A stretch of DNA of 64,000 nucleotides from Nakamurella deserti (GCF_003260015.1 NZ_QCXS01000002.1:1736001-1800000), one strand, 5' to 3'. Counted from the first letter of the stretch, positions 23,079-32,235 are shown. Notes: generated from the sequence alone by a model not told the origin. Numbers and translations: made by a program.

Positions 23079-24763
23079 ACGCCCCCGTCCTGCTGTCCGC
23101 CGCCGCGGCGGAGGCCGACACCTCACACCGCACCCTGACCATCTTGCTGTTCGCGGTGTTCGTCGCCATCACCCTCGGCATCACCATCCGGGCCAGCCGG
23201 CAGACCCGGACGGCCGCCGACTTCTACGCCGGTGGCCGCTCGTTCACCGGGTTCCAGAACGGCCTGGCCATCGGTGGCGACTACATGTCGGCGGCGTCGT
23301 TCCTCGGCATCGCCGGCATCATTGCGCTCTACGGCTACGACGGCTTCCTGTACTCGATCGGCTTCCTGGTGGCCTGGCTGGTGGCGTTGCTGCTGGTCGC
23401 GGAGCTGATGCGCAACACCGGCAAGTACACGATGGCCGACGTCCTGTCGTTCCGGATGCGGCAGCGGCCGGTCCGCACGGCTGCGTCGATCTCCACCGTG
23501 GTGGTGTCGATCTTCTACCTGCTGGCGCAGATGGTCGGCGCCGGGACGCTGGTCTCGCTGCTGCTGGGCATCACCTCACCGGCGGCGAAGAACCTGACCA
23601 TCGCCGGTGTCGGCGTCCTGATGATCATCTACGTCGTCTTCGGCGGGATGAAGGGCACCACCTGGGTGCAGATCGTCAAGGCGGTGCTGCTGATCACGGG
23701 TGCGGCGATCATGACGTTCTGGGTCCTCGGCAAGTACGGCTTCAACGTGTCGTCGCTGCTCGGGGCGGCCGCCGAGAACTCCGGGAAGTCCGGCTTCCTG
23801 GAGCCCGGTCTGTACTACGGCAAGGAGACCGCGGACGCCGCGGCGACGCTGTTCTCCAAGCTGGACTTCATCTCCCTGGGCATCGCCCTGGTGCTCGGCA
23901 CCGCCGGCCTGCCGCACATCCTGATCCGCTTCTACACGGTGCCGGACTCCAAGACCGCGCGGAAGTCGGTCAACTGGGCGATCGGCATCATCGGGGTGTT
24001 CTACCTGATGACGCTGATCATCGGCTTCGGGGCGGCGGCGCTGCTCGGTCAGAAGGAGATCACCGACCGCAATCCCGCCGGCAACACCGCGGCACCGCAA
24101 CTCGCCGAGGCGCTCGGCGGGCAGGGCACCACGCTCGGCGCGGTGATGCTGTCGGTCATCGCCGCGGTCGCGTTCGCCACGATTCTCGCGGTCGTCGCGG
24201 GCCTCACGCTGGCATCCTCGTCGTCGCTGGCGCACGACCTGTACGCCAACGTCATCCGCAAGGGCGAGGCCACCGGCGACGAGGAGGTCAAGGTCGGCCG
24301 GATCGCCGCGGTGGTGATCGGTGCGGTCGCGATCGCGCTGGCCATCCCGGCGCAGGGCCTCAACGTCGCCTTCCTGGTGGCGATCGCCTTCGCCATCGCC
24401 GCGTCGGCGAACCTGCCGTCGATCCTGCTGTCGCTGTTCTGGAAGCGGTTCAACACCCGCGGCGCGACCTGGGGCATCTACGGCGGGCTCGGGTCGGCGT
24501 TGCTGCTGCTGATCTTCTCCCCGAACGTCAGCGGCAAGCCCGCGAACCCGACCACGGGCAAGTCCCCCAGCCTGATCAGCAACCCGGACATCGACTTCTC
24601 CTGGTTCCCGCTGGACAACCCGGGTCTGGTGTCGATCCCGCTGGGCTTCCTGTTCGCCGTGCTGGGCACCGTCACCAGCAAGGAGTGGAACAAGGCGAAG
24701 TGGGCCGAGATGGAGGTGCGCTCGCTCACCGGGGCGCACGCCGAGAAGGCCGCCGAGCACTGA
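23075..24763 (+). CDS. actP: Cation/acetate symporter, ActP-like (solute:sodium symporter family)
   Basis: 562 residues, about 13 membrane helices. SSS-family motifs are YAGGRSFTGFQNGLAIGGDYMSAASFLG, the GKYTMADVLSFRMRQRPVR loop, and GTAGLPHILIRFYTVPDSK, typical of ActP. It imports short-chain monocarboxylates such as acetate with Na+ or H+; the exact substrate is inferred. It is coupled to the DUF485 gene by ATGA and followed by a strong hairpin. Confidence 0.9.
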   Translation: MNAPVLLSAAAAEADTSHRTLTILLFAVFVAITLGITIRASRQTRTAADFYAGGRSFTGFQNGLAIGGDYMSAASFLGIAGIIALYGYDGFLYSIGFLVAWLVALLLVAELMRNTGKYTMADVLSFRMRQRPVRTAASISTVVVSIFYLLAQMVGAGTLVSLLLGITSPAAKNLTIAGVGVLMIIYVVFGGMKGTTWVQIVKAVLLITGAAIMTFWVLGKYGFNVSSLLGAAAENSGKSGFLEPGLYYGKETADAAATLFSKLDFISLGIALVLGTAGLPHILIRFYTVPDSKTARKSVNWAIGIIGVFYLMTLIIGFGAAALLGQKEITDRNPAGNTAAPQLAEALGGQGTTLGAVMLSVIAAVAFATILAVVAGLTLASSSSLAHDLYANVIRKGEATGDEEVKVGRIAAVVIGAVAIALAIPAQGLNVAFLVAIAFAIAASANLPSILLSLFWKRFNTRGATWGIYGGLGSALLLLIFSPNVSGKPANPTTGKSPSLISNPDIDFSWFPLDNPGLVSIPLGFLFAVLGTVTSKEWNKAKWAEMEVRSLTGAHAEKAAEH

Positions 24764-24770
24764 CCCCGTC

Positions 24771-24805
24771 GCGGTGCGGACGGTGGCTCCCACCGTCCGC
24801 ACCGC
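24771..24805. terminator. Bidirectional terminator, perfect 16-bp stem
   Basis: gcggtgcggacggtgg, a 3-base loop (ctc), and the exact complement lie between the convergent symporter and flavoprotein stops (24763 and 24810). Confidence 0.85.
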
Positions 24806-24809
24806 CCGG

Positions 24810-26495
24810 TCAGAGCTTGGCCAGGTAGCGGTGCACCAGCGTGACGGCCATCGCGCCCTCGCCCACGGCCGACGCCACCCGTTTCACCGATTCGCTGCGG
24901 ACGTCGCCGGCGACGAACACCCCCGGGACGCTCGTCTCCAGGTGGTACGGCGGCCGGTCCAGCGGCCAGGCGGGCGGTCGGCCCCCCTCCACCGCGAGAT
25001 CCGGTCCGGTCAGGATGAAGCCGTGCGCGTCCCGCAGGATCGCGGTGTCGAGCCAGTCGGTGCGCGGCTGGGCGCCGATGAAGACGAAGAGCCACTGCGC
25101 CGGGACGGTGTCGACCCCGCCGGTGGCGTTGTTGCGCAGCGTCAGCGTCTCGAGATGGTCGTCCCCGCTGCCGTCGACGACCTCGGTGCAGGTCCGCACC
25201 TCGATGTTCGGGATGTTCTCGATCTGCTGGATCAGGTAGTACGACATCGACGCCTCCAGCGACGCGCCGCGCACCAGCATCACCACCCGGCGGGCGTGCC
25301 GGGCGAAGTAGACCGCGGCCTGGCCGGCGGAGTTGGCGCCGCCGACGATGAACACCTCCTGGCCGGCGCAGTTGCTCGCCTCGGTGAGCGCGGAGCCGTA
25401 GTACACCCCGCGACCGGTGAGGGCGTCCAGCTGCGCCGAGGCGAGCTGCCGGTAGGACACCCCGGTCGCGAGGATGACGCTGTGGGCGTTGATCTCGACG
25501 CCGTCGGAGAAGGTGACGGTCCGCGCGGAACCGTTGACGGTGACGCCCACCGCATCCCGGGTGGTCAGCAGCTCCGAGCCGAACTTCAGCGCCTGCCGCC
25601 GGGCCCGCTCGGTGAGCTGGGCCCCCGAGACCCCGTCCGGGAAACCGAGGTAGTTCTCGATCCGGGAGCTCTGACCGGCCTGACCACCGGTGGCGATGCG
25701 TTCGACCAGCACGGTCCGCAGCCCTTCCGACGCCGCGTACACCGCCGCCCCGAGTCCGGCCGGCCCCCCGCCGACGACCACCACGTCGTAGAAGTCCGAC
25801 GCCGCCGACGTCGACAGACCCACCTGGGCGGCCAGTTCCGCGTCGGTCGGCTCGATCAGCACCTCACCGCCGGTGGCGATGACCACCGGCAGCCGGTCGG
25901 CGGCCGCGCCGGCGGCGGTGAGCAGCCGCTCCCCCTCCGGGGAGTCCGAGAGGTACCAGCGGTACGGGATCTGGTTGCGGGCCAGGAAGTCGCGCACCGC
26001 GCTGGACCGGGCCGACCAGCGGTGTCCGACGACCTTGGTCTCCGGCACCGGATGGTGGTCGGCGGCCCGCCACGAGTCCAGCATCGCGTCGATGACCGGG
26101 TACAGCTTCTCCTCCGGCGGGTCCCACGGCTTGAGCAGGTAGTAGTCCAGGTCGACCACGTTGATCGCGTCGATGGCGGCGTCGGTGTCGGCGTAGGCGG
26201 TGAGCAGCACCCGCTTGGCCCCCGGGAACAGGTCCATGGCGTGCTCGAGGAACTCCAGCCCGCTCATCTGCGGCATCCGGTGGTCGGCGAGCAGGATCGC
26301 GACCTGGTCGCCGCGGAGCTTCATCTCCTTGAGAGCGGTCAGCGCGTCCGCGCCCGAGTCGGCGCGGACGATCCGGTGGTCGGCGCCGTAGCGGCGTCGC
26401 AGGTCGCGGGCCACCGCCCGGGACACGCTCGGATCGTCGTCGACGGTCAGGATCGCCGGTCGGGCCTCGGGCCGGCCGGCAGACGGCTGGGTCAT
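24810..26495 (-). CDS. Response-regulator receiver domain fused to a thioredoxin-reductase-like flavoprotein
   Basis: 561 residues. The receiver domain is at about 12-130, with acidic cluster VDDDP, phospho-acceptor Asp71 (LLADHRMP), Thr99 and Lys122 (LLKPWD) all present. A linker of about 90 residues has a glutaredoxin-like pattern without its cysteines. The FAD/NAD(P)H module follows: VVVGGGPAGLGAAVYAASEG, GGQAGQSSRIENYLGFPDG, a second dinucleotide fold FIVGGANSAGQAAVYFARH, and VFVAGDVRSESVKRVA. The CxxC centre of true thioredoxin reductases is absent (region reads YYGSALTEASNCAGQ). The output of phosphorylation is therefore probably control of a flavoenzyme without a dithiol. Likely partner: the histidine kinase at 20829-22361. 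Confidence 0.92.
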   Translation of the reverse strand: MTQPSAGRPEARPAILTVDDDPSVSRAVARDLRRRYGADHRIVRADSGADALTALKEMKLRGDQVAILLADHRMPQMSGLEFLEHAMDLFPGAKRVLLTAYADTDAAIDAINVVDLDYYLLKPWDPPEEKLYPVIDAMLDSWRAADHHPVPETKVVGHRWSARSSAVRDFLARNQIPYRWYLSDSPEGERLLTAAGAAADRLPVVIATGGEVLIEPTDAELAAQVGLSTSAASDFYDVVVVGGGPAGLGAAVYAASEGLRTVLVERIATGGQAGQSSRIENYLGFPDGVSGAQLTERARRQALKFGSELLTTRDAVGVTVNGSARTVTFSDGVEINAHSVILATGVSYRQLASAQLDALTGRGVYYGSALTEASNCAGQEVFIVGGANSAGQAAVYFARHARRVVMLVRGASLEASMSYYLIQQIENIPNIEVRTCTEVVDGSGDDHLETLTLRNNATGGVDTVPAQWLFVFIGAQPRTDWLDTAILRDAHGFILTGPDLAVEGGRPPAWPLDRPPYHLETSVPGVFVAGDVRSESVKRVASAVGEGAMAVTLVHRYLAKL

Positions 26496-26597
26496 GCGTG
26501 TCCTCGCGGTCGTGGGATCGCGCGTGCGGGCGCAGTCCGAGATTAGCGGGCGGCCCGACCCGGACGGCGGCTCCGGTGTTGCGCTGTCAGCGCAGCC

Positions 26598-27998
26598 TCA
26601 CACCGTCCGGTCGACGTCCGCCGGCAGTGTCACCGCCGCGCCGGAGGTGCCCGGGGCCGCCGTTTCCGGCGGGGCCTCCCGGTACTGGCGCGACAGCAGC
26701 CGATAGAAGCGGGACCGCAGCGCCCACGCCGTGACCACGATCCCGATCACCGCGACGAGGATGAACACCAGCGCGATCCCGCGGGCCGGCCCGGTGCCGA
26801 ACCAGCCGCCGATCCAGGCCGCGCCCGCGCCGTCGGTCATGAACGGGATGAACAGGAACTGCGCGACCGGGCCGATGAGGAACGCCGTCAACGGTGACGC
26901 GGACTGCTCGACGCTCTGCGCGAAGCCGAAGACCCGCCCCTGACGCTCCAGCGGCACCACCCGCTGCAGCACCGTCTGTTCGGCCGCCTCCACGAACGGC
27001 ACCAGCAGCATGTAGACGTACATCCCCACCGACAGCATCAGCACCGACGGCTGCAACGGGAACGCCACCGTCACCACCCACAGCACCAGGTTCGCGGCCA
27101 GCAGTGTCCGCACCGGGTTGCCGCCGAGGCCGATCCGGGCGATCAGCAGACCGCCGATGATCAGGCCGGTGCTGAGCACACCCCAGAGGAATCCCCAGGC
27201 GCGGACCGACACCATGGACAGCCCGTAGGCGTCCATCAGGGCCATGAACGCACCGCCGAGGAAGTTGTTGAAGGTGGAGAACAGGATCAACGCGAGCAGG
27301 CCGGGGGTCCGGCGGACCATCCGGTAGGTCCCGCGGAGGTCGGTCCTGCCCGCGGCCCCCTCGACCCGGACGATCTGTCTCTCCGGCACCCGCACCCACG
27401 ACAGGTGCACCATCGCCAGCAGGTTGACCGCCAGCGCCACCACGAGGACGGCGAACATCCCGCCCCAGGCCACCAGCACGCCGCTGATCACCGACGTGAC
27501 CAGGAACGACACCCCCTGGGCCGAGCCGACCAGCCCGTTGGCCCGGTCGCGGCTGTTCTCGTCGATGAGGATGGTGACGAGGGTGGGCATCGCGATCCCG
27601 CGGATGTTGCCGGCGATCACACCGAACATCAGCACCACCACGAAGACCCACAGCCGCACACTCGCCGGATCACCGAACGCCCCCGGCGCGGCGGTGCGCT
27701 CGAGAACCAGGGCGACGACGTAGAGCACGGCCGACGCCGCCGTGGACAGCATCATCACCGACTTCTTGCGGTGGTGGTCGACCAGGCTGCCGAACCAGAT
27801 GCCGGTGCTCGCGGTCGTCACCAGGTACAGACCGGCGATGATCGCGGTCGCAAACACCGACCGTGTCTCCAGGTAGACGAAGAAGGTGATGGCGAAGAAC
27901 ACGGTGAAGTCGATGACCGACACGAACAACGTGTTGACCAGCACGTTGAGGAACGGCGCCGGGAACCGCGTCCGGGTGGAGGCGGACGGCTCGCTCAT
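26598..27998 (-). CDS. MFS transporter (MFS_3/MFS_1-like exporter)
   Basis: 466 residues, 12 predicted helices. Recognisable MFS loops are WFGSLVDHHRKKSVM after helix 2 and ENSRDRANGLVGSAQGVS between helices 4 and 5. ERQGRVFGFAQSVEQSASPL near helix 10 is typical of the macrolide/multidrug-type MFS_3 group. The ATG at 27998 was chosen over longer frames because the upstream residues are not membrane-like. The substrate is unknown. The flavoprotein gene follows on the same strand after 102 bases. It is divergent from the FAD enzyme at 28169. Confidence 0.85.
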   Translation of the reverse strand: MSEPSASTRTRFPAPFLNVLVNTLFVSVIDFTVFFAITFFVYLETRSVFATAIIAGLYLVTTASTGIWFGSLVDHHRKKSVMMLSTAASAVLYVVALVLERTAAPGAFGDPASVRLWVFVVVLMFGVIAGNIRGIAMPTLVTILIDENSRDRANGLVGSAQGVSFLVTSVISGVLVAWGGMFAVLVVALAVNLLAMVHLSWVRVPERQIVRVEGAAGRTDLRGTYRMVRRTPGLLALILFSTFNNFLGGAFMALMDAYGLSMVSVRAWGFLWGVLSTGLIIGGLLIARIGLGGNPVRTLLAANLVLWVVTVAFPLQPSVLMLSVGMYVYMLLVPFVEAAEQTVLQRVVPLERQGRVFGFAQSVEQSASPLTAFLIGPVAQFLFIPFMTDGAGAAWIGGWFGTGPARGIALVFILVAVIGIVVTAWALRSRFYRLLSRQYREAPPETAAPGTSGAAVTLPADVDRTV

Positions 27999-28168
27999 GC
28001 CCGGCAATGTAGTCGCCGGGTCCGACGGTGTGCTCCCCGTTTTCCGGGCGTGCGGAGCGGCCGGGATCACCTCGGCGCGGGCATCCGCGGGTGCCGCGCG
28101 CCGGGTACCACCATCAGCAGAGCGACACAGCGGCGGACCGCCGCACCCGCCCGACAGTCTGGACACCC

Positions 28169-29578
28169 ATGGACACCCTCAGCCACTTCGACGTCGCGGT
28201 GATCGGGGCCGGCCCCGCCGGCACCGCCGCCGCCCTGCGGGCCGCCGAGCTGGGTGCGACGGTGGTGGTGCTGGAGGCCGGTCGCCTCGGCGGGACCTGC
28301 GTCAACACCGGGTGCGTGCCCACCCGCGTGCTCGCCAAGACGGCCCGGCTGGTGCGGGACGCGCGGCACGCCCACGAGTACGGCATCGAGCTCGGGAACC
28401 CGTCCGTGGACTGGCCGGCCACCGCCGCCCGGGTCCGCGAGCGGGTCGACAACGTCCGCGGCATCAAGAGCGAGGCGCGGCGGTTCGCCGAGGCCGGGAT
28501 CACGCTCATCCAGGAAGGCCGCGCCCGGTTCGCCGACGACACGACGCTGGTGCTCGACAGCGGGCGCCGGGTCACCGCCACCTCGATCCTGATCTGCGTC
28601 GGGGGCCACTCGCGGCGGCTGCCGATCCCGGGTGCGGAGCTCGCCACCGTCCCCGAGCACGTCCTGGACCTCCCGACGCTCCCCCGTCGCGTCGCGGTGA
28701 TCGGGGCCGGCAACACCGGCGCGCAACTCGTCACCGTCTTCAACGCCTTCGGCTCCGAGGTCACCCTGCTCGACGTGGCGCCACGCATCCTGGTCGCGTC
28801 GGACGCGTCCATCTCGGCGGTCGTGGCGGCCGCGTTCGTCGACCAGGGCGTCGACGTCCGGACCGGGATCCAGGGCGTGGACCGCCTGACCCGCGCCGAC
28901 GACGGCCGCATCACCCTGGACTGGCGCGCCGCCGACACCGCCGAAACCGCCGACTTCGACGCCGTCATCGTGGCCACCGGCTGGCCCGCCGACGTCGAAG
29001 ACCTCGGGCTGGCCGACGCCGGCATCGAGGTGGTGCGCTCGGCCATCCCCGCCGACCAGTACTTCCGCACCGTGGTGCCGCACGTGTTCGCCGTCGGTGA
29101 CGCCAACGGGCGCGACATGCTCGTCCAGGCGGCCCAGTTCGAGGGCGAGGCGGCCGCGGAGAACGCGGTGCTGGGCGCCAACCGACGGACCCCGCACCAT
29201 CTGCTGCCCGCGGGCGGGTTCACCGATCCCGACTACGCCGGGGTCGGTCTGACCGAGGCCCAGGCCCGGGAGCGCGACCCCGCGTGCGTCGTGGCGACCG
29301 TCCCGTTCGCCAAGGTGGACCGCGCGGTCATCGACGACCGGGAGACCGGATTCCTCAAGCTCATCTCCGACCGTCGCCGTGAGCTCATCCTCGGCGCGCA
29401 CGCGGTGGGCGAGAACGCGATCGAGGTCGTCCAGTCGGTCACCACCGCGATGGCCGCCGGCATCGACGTGTCCACGCTGGCGAACGTGCGCTTCGCATAC
29501 CCCACCTACAGCGTCGTCATCGGGATGGCCGCCCGGGCCCTGCTCGCCGAGCCGGACCGGCCCGCGGCCCTGGAGTAG
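28169..29578 (+). CDS. Pyridine nucleotide-disulfide oxidoreductase (dihydrolipoyl dehydrogenase/mercuric-reductase-like)
   Basis: 469 residues, class I flavoprotein disulfide reductase. The FAD fold begins VAVIGAGPAGTAAALRAAELGA. The redox disulfide is GGTCVNTGCVPTR (CxxxxC). The NAD(P) fold is VAVIGAGNTGAQLVTVFNAFG, and the second FAD motif ends FAVGDANGRDMLVQAAQFEG. The dimer domain (GGFTDPDYAGVGLTEAQA) lacks the usual catalytic His-x4-Glu of lipoamide dehydrogenase; the end reads YPTYSVVIGMAARALL. The true substrate is therefore unclear. ATG 28169 has no good ribosome site and may be leaderless. It is first of three flavoenzyme genes in tandem. Confidence 0.85.
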   Translation: MDTLSHFDVAVIGAGPAGTAAALRAAELGATVVVLEAGRLGGTCVNTGCVPTRVLAKTARLVRDARHAHEYGIELGNPSVDWPATAARVRERVDNVRGIKSEARRFAEAGITLIQEGRARFADDTTLVLDSGRRVTATSILICVGGHSRRLPIPGAELATVPEHVLDLPTLPRRVAVIGAGNTGAQLVTVFNAFGSEVTLLDVAPRILVASDASISAVVAAAFVDQGVDVRTGIQGVDRLTRADDGRITLDWRAADTAETADFDAVIVATGWPADVEDLGLADAGIEVVRSAIPADQYFRTVVPHVFAVGDANGRDMLVQAAQFEGEAAAENAVLGANRRTPHHLLPAGGFTDPDYAGVGLTEAQARERDPACVVATVPFAKVDRAVIDDRETGFLKLISDRRRELILGAHAVGENAIEVVQSVTTAMAAGIDVSTLANVRFAYPTYSVVIGMAARALLAEPDRPAALE

Positions 29579-29601
29579 TCGCGACTGGCAGTATCGGCGG
29601 C

Positions 29602-30555
29602 ATGGGTGTCGTCGTGGTGGGAGCCGGGATCTCCGGGGTCATGTGTGCGCGGGAACTGCGATCGGCCGGTGTGGCGGTCACGGTCCTCGACCGGGGCCGG
29701 GTGGTCGGCGGCCGGATGGCGTCCAAGCGCCACGACGGCCGCCCGGTCGACACCGGCGCCTCCTACTTCACCGTCTCCGACGCCGCCTTCGACGCGGTGG
29801 TCCGGGACTGGGAGCGCCGCGGGCTGGCCCGGCCGTGGACGGACACCTTCGACGCGTACTCCGCCGACGGTCACGAGCGCAAGACCGGCTCGATGCGGTG
29901 GGCCGCGCCCGCGGGGCTGCGCAGCCTGGTCACCGATCTGGCCGCGGAACTGCAGGTCCGCGGCCAGCACCACGTCGGATCGGTGGACCGGGCCGACGGG
30001 ACTCTGACCGTGGACGGCGCGCCCGCCGACGCGGTGGTTCTGGCGATGCCCGATCCGCAGGCCGCCCGCGTGCTGTCGCCGGCGCTCACGGCCGTGTCCA
30101 CCGCGCTGACCGACCCTTTCCAGCCGGTGCTCGCCCTCACCACGATCTTCGCCGAGCGCAGCTGGACGCCGTTGGACGGCGCCTTCGTCAACGATCACCC
30201 GACGATCAACTGGATCGCCGACGACGGCCGCCGTCGCGGCGACGACGCCCCGGTGCTGGTCGCCCACTCCACGCCCGATTTCGCCCGCCACCACCTGGAG
30301 GATCCGGCAGAAGCCGCGGACCCGATGACCGCCGCGCTGCGCACGGTCCTGGACCTCGACGCCGAACCGGTGCTCGCGCAGGTGCACCGGTGGACGTTCG
30401 GCAAGCCCGCCGGGCAGCGCGAGGAGCCGTACTTCCTGGGCGACGACCTCGTCGGGGTGTGCGGCGACGCGTGGTCGGCGAAACCGCGGGTGGAGTCGGC
30501 GTTCCTGTCCGGCCGGGCGCTCGGGCGCGCACTGGTCCACCGACTCGGCGCCTGA
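29602..30555 (+). CDS. FAD-dependent oxidoreductase, renalase-like
   Basis: 317 residues. VVVVGAGISGVMCARELRSAG is the N-terminal dinucleotide fold, with Arg/Lys-rich GGRMASKRHDGRPVDTGASYF next, the pattern of renalase and related amine-oxidase-fold proteins. The C-terminal FAD motif is LVGVCGDAWSAKPRVESAFLSG. Bacterial renalases oxidise the unproductive 2- or 6-dihydro isomers of NAD(P)H, but that activity is only inferred here. It starts 23 bases after the previous gene on the same strand. Confidence 0.85.
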   Translation: MGVVVVGAGISGVMCARELRSAGVAVTVLDRGRVVGGRMASKRHDGRPVDTGASYFTVSDAAFDAVVRDWERRGLARPWTDTFDAYSADGHERKTGSMRWAAPAGLRSLVTDLAAELQVRGQHHVGSVDRADGTLTVDGAPADAVVLAMPDPQAARVLSPALTAVSTALTDPFQPVLALTTIFAERSWTPLDGAFVNDHPTINWIADDGRRRGDDAPVLVAHSTPDFARHHLEDPAEAADPMTAALRTVLDLDAEPVLAQVHRWTFGKPAGQREEPYFLGDDLVGVCGDAWSAKPRVESAFLSGRALGRALVHRLGA

Positions 30556-30638
30556 GACCGGTTTCCGCCCGGTCCGCCCAACCCGCCTCCCCCGGCCGCG
30601 GTGCCGTGCCCGCCACCGGCTGATGGCAGGCTGGCCCC

Positions 30639-31871
30639 ATGCGACAGGGGCCGGATGTGGTGGTGGTCGGGGCCGGAATGGCCGGCCTGGCCTGTGCGGT
30701 CGAGCTGGAGTCCCGTGGCCTGCAGGTGCAGGTGCTGGAGCGGGCGGAGCGGGTGGGTGGCCGCATCCGGACCGAGATCGTCGACGGCTTCCGGTGCGAC
30801 GTCGGCTTCCAGCTGCTCAATCCCGCCTACCCGCAGGCCCGGCGGCAGCTCGACCTGACCGCGCTGGGTCTGCAGCCGTTCGCCGCCGGGGTCCGGGTGC
30901 ACCGCGCCGACCGGACCGTGCGGCTCGGCGACCCGCGGCGGGCGCCGTGGTTGCTGCCGGCGACGCTGTCCAGCGGGCTGCTCGACGTCCGTGAGATCGC
31001 CGGGCTGGTGTGGTGGGCCGTGCCGACCGTGGTCACCCCGCAGCGCAGCCTGCGTCGGCCGGACCGCACGCTCGGCGAAGCGCTGGACGCCGTGGGGGTG
31101 CGCGGCCCGCTGCGCCGCCGGGTCCTCGCCCCGTTCCTGAGCGGCGTGCTCGCCGACGACCCGGAGGCCGCGTCGGACCGCTATGTCCGGCTGCTCGTCC
31201 GCTCGTTCCTGCTGGGCACCCCGGGGCTGCCCCGCGAAGGCATGCAGGCGATCCCCGACCAGCTCGCGACGCGGCTGCGGACGGCTGTGCGGACCGGGAC
31301 AGCGGTGCGCGGCATCGGGCCGGGGACCGCCGTGCGCACCGACGACGGCACCGTCCACGCGCGCGCGGTCGTCGTGGCCACCGATCTGCCGGCCGCCACG
31401 GCGCTCGACGTCGCCGCCCCGCGACCGGTGGGCGGCCTGACGACCTGGTGGTTCGCCGCCCCACCGGGCCTGCCGACCGACCGCTTGTTGTGCGTCGACG
31501 GCGACGGCGGGCCGGTCGCCAACACCGCCGTGGTGTCCGCCGCCGCCCCCAGCTACGCGCCGCCCGGGCGGGACCTGGTGCAGCTCACCGCGGTGACGGC
31601 GGCCGGCCTGGACGACACCCGGGCCCGGTCGGAGGCCGGCCGGTTGTGGGACACCGGGAGCTCCGGTTGGGACCTGCTGGTCCGGCACGACGTCACCGAG
31701 GCGCTGCCGGTCACCCGGCCGCCGCTGACCGTGCGTCGTGCCGTCGACCGCGGCGACGGGCTGTTCGTGTGCGGCGACCACCGGGACACCCCGTCGACGC
31801 AGGGCGCGCTGGTGTCGGGTCGCCGGACCGCGCTGGCGGTGGCACGGCAGCTGGGTGTGGCGGCGGACTGA
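30639..31871 (+). CDS. FAD-dependent amine oxidase/phytoene-desaturase-like protein
   Basis: 410 residues. VVVVGAGMAGLACAVELESRG and ERAERVGGRIRTEIVDGFRCDVG show the NAD(P)-binding Rossmann fold of the protoporphyrinogen oxidase/phytoene desaturase superfamily. The C-terminal FAD motif is LFVCGDHRDTPSTQGALVSG. Its substrate is unknown and no carotenoid genes are nearby. It lies 83 bases after the renalase-like gene and ends the three-flavoenzyme run. Confidence 0.85.
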   Translation: MRQGPDVVVVGAGMAGLACAVELESRGLQVQVLERAERVGGRIRTEIVDGFRCDVGFQLLNPAYPQARRQLDLTALGLQPFAAGVRVHRADRTVRLGDPRRAPWLLPATLSSGLLDVREIAGLVWWAVPTVVTPQRSLRRPDRTLGEALDAVGVRGPLRRRVLAPFLSGVLADDPEAASDRYVRLLVRSFLLGTPGLPREGMQAIPDQLATRLRTAVRTGTAVRGIGPGTAVRTDDGTVHARAVVVATDLPAATALDVAAPRPVGGLTTWWFAAPPGLPTDRLLCVDGDGGPVANTAVVSAAAPSYAPPGRDLVQLTAVTAAGLDDTRARSEAGRLWDTGSSGWDLLVRHDVTEALPVTRPPLTVRRAVDRGDGLFVCGDHRDTPSTQGALVSGRRTALAVARQLGVAAD

Positions 31872-32022
31872 GCCGGCACGGGTGCCAGAGCTGCGCGTGT
31901 CCGGGGCCGGCCGGGGCGGCACGTGCCCGGGCCGCCCGGGGTGAGGCGCGTGGGCTGCACATGCCCGGGTGAGGTGCAGCACACCCCACCGTGGCGCCGC
32001 GGCACACGGCCCGGTAACGCAG

Positions 32023-32056
32023 AAGACCCCCGACCAGTTGCCTGGCCGGGGGTCTT
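32023..32056 (-). terminator. Terminator downstream of initiator tRNA
   Basis: The hairpin pairs aagacccccg.ccag with its complement around a short loop (one G/T-type mismatch). On the minus strand it is followed by tcttctgcgtt. It starts 4 bases past the tRNA CCA end. Confidence 0.8.
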
Positions 32057-32060
32057 GCGG

Positions 32061-32137
32061 TGGTAGCGGGGATAGGATTTGAACCTATGACCTCTGGGTT
32101 ATGAGCCCAGCGAGCTACCGAGCTGCTCCACCCCGCG
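32061..32137 (-). tRNA. Initiator tRNA-Met (anticodon CAU), CCA encoded
   Basis: The minus strand reads CGCGGGGTGGAGCAGCTCGG at the 5' end, anticodon stem GGGCTCATAACCC, TPsiC arm GGTTCAAATCC, and acceptor CCCCGCTA followed by an encoded CCA. Initiator features are three G-C pairs next to the anticodon loop and an unpaired 1-72 position (C1-U72). It is 77 bases with CCA. Confidence 0.95.
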
Positions 32138-32147
32138 TTGCTCCTCA

Positions 32148-32177
32148 ACTATATGTCAGCCCGCGACGGAAACACAA
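32148..32177 (-). promoter_or_regulatory. Likely sigma-70 promoter for the initiator tRNA
   Basis: On the minus strand TATAGT (32148-32153) lies about 11 bases before the tRNA 5' end. TTGTGT (32172-32177) is 18 bases further upstream. Confidence 0.55.
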
Positions 32178-32235
32178 ATCGTTCCGCCGCACCGGCTTTC
32201 GGCTCCTGGCGAACTCCGGTCCCCCGGGAACGGCG

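Noticed and set aside
31872-32010. Possible terminator hairpins after the amine-oxidase-like gene
   Set aside because: Several imperfect GC stems can be drawn, but none is clearly better than chance in DNA this GC-rich.
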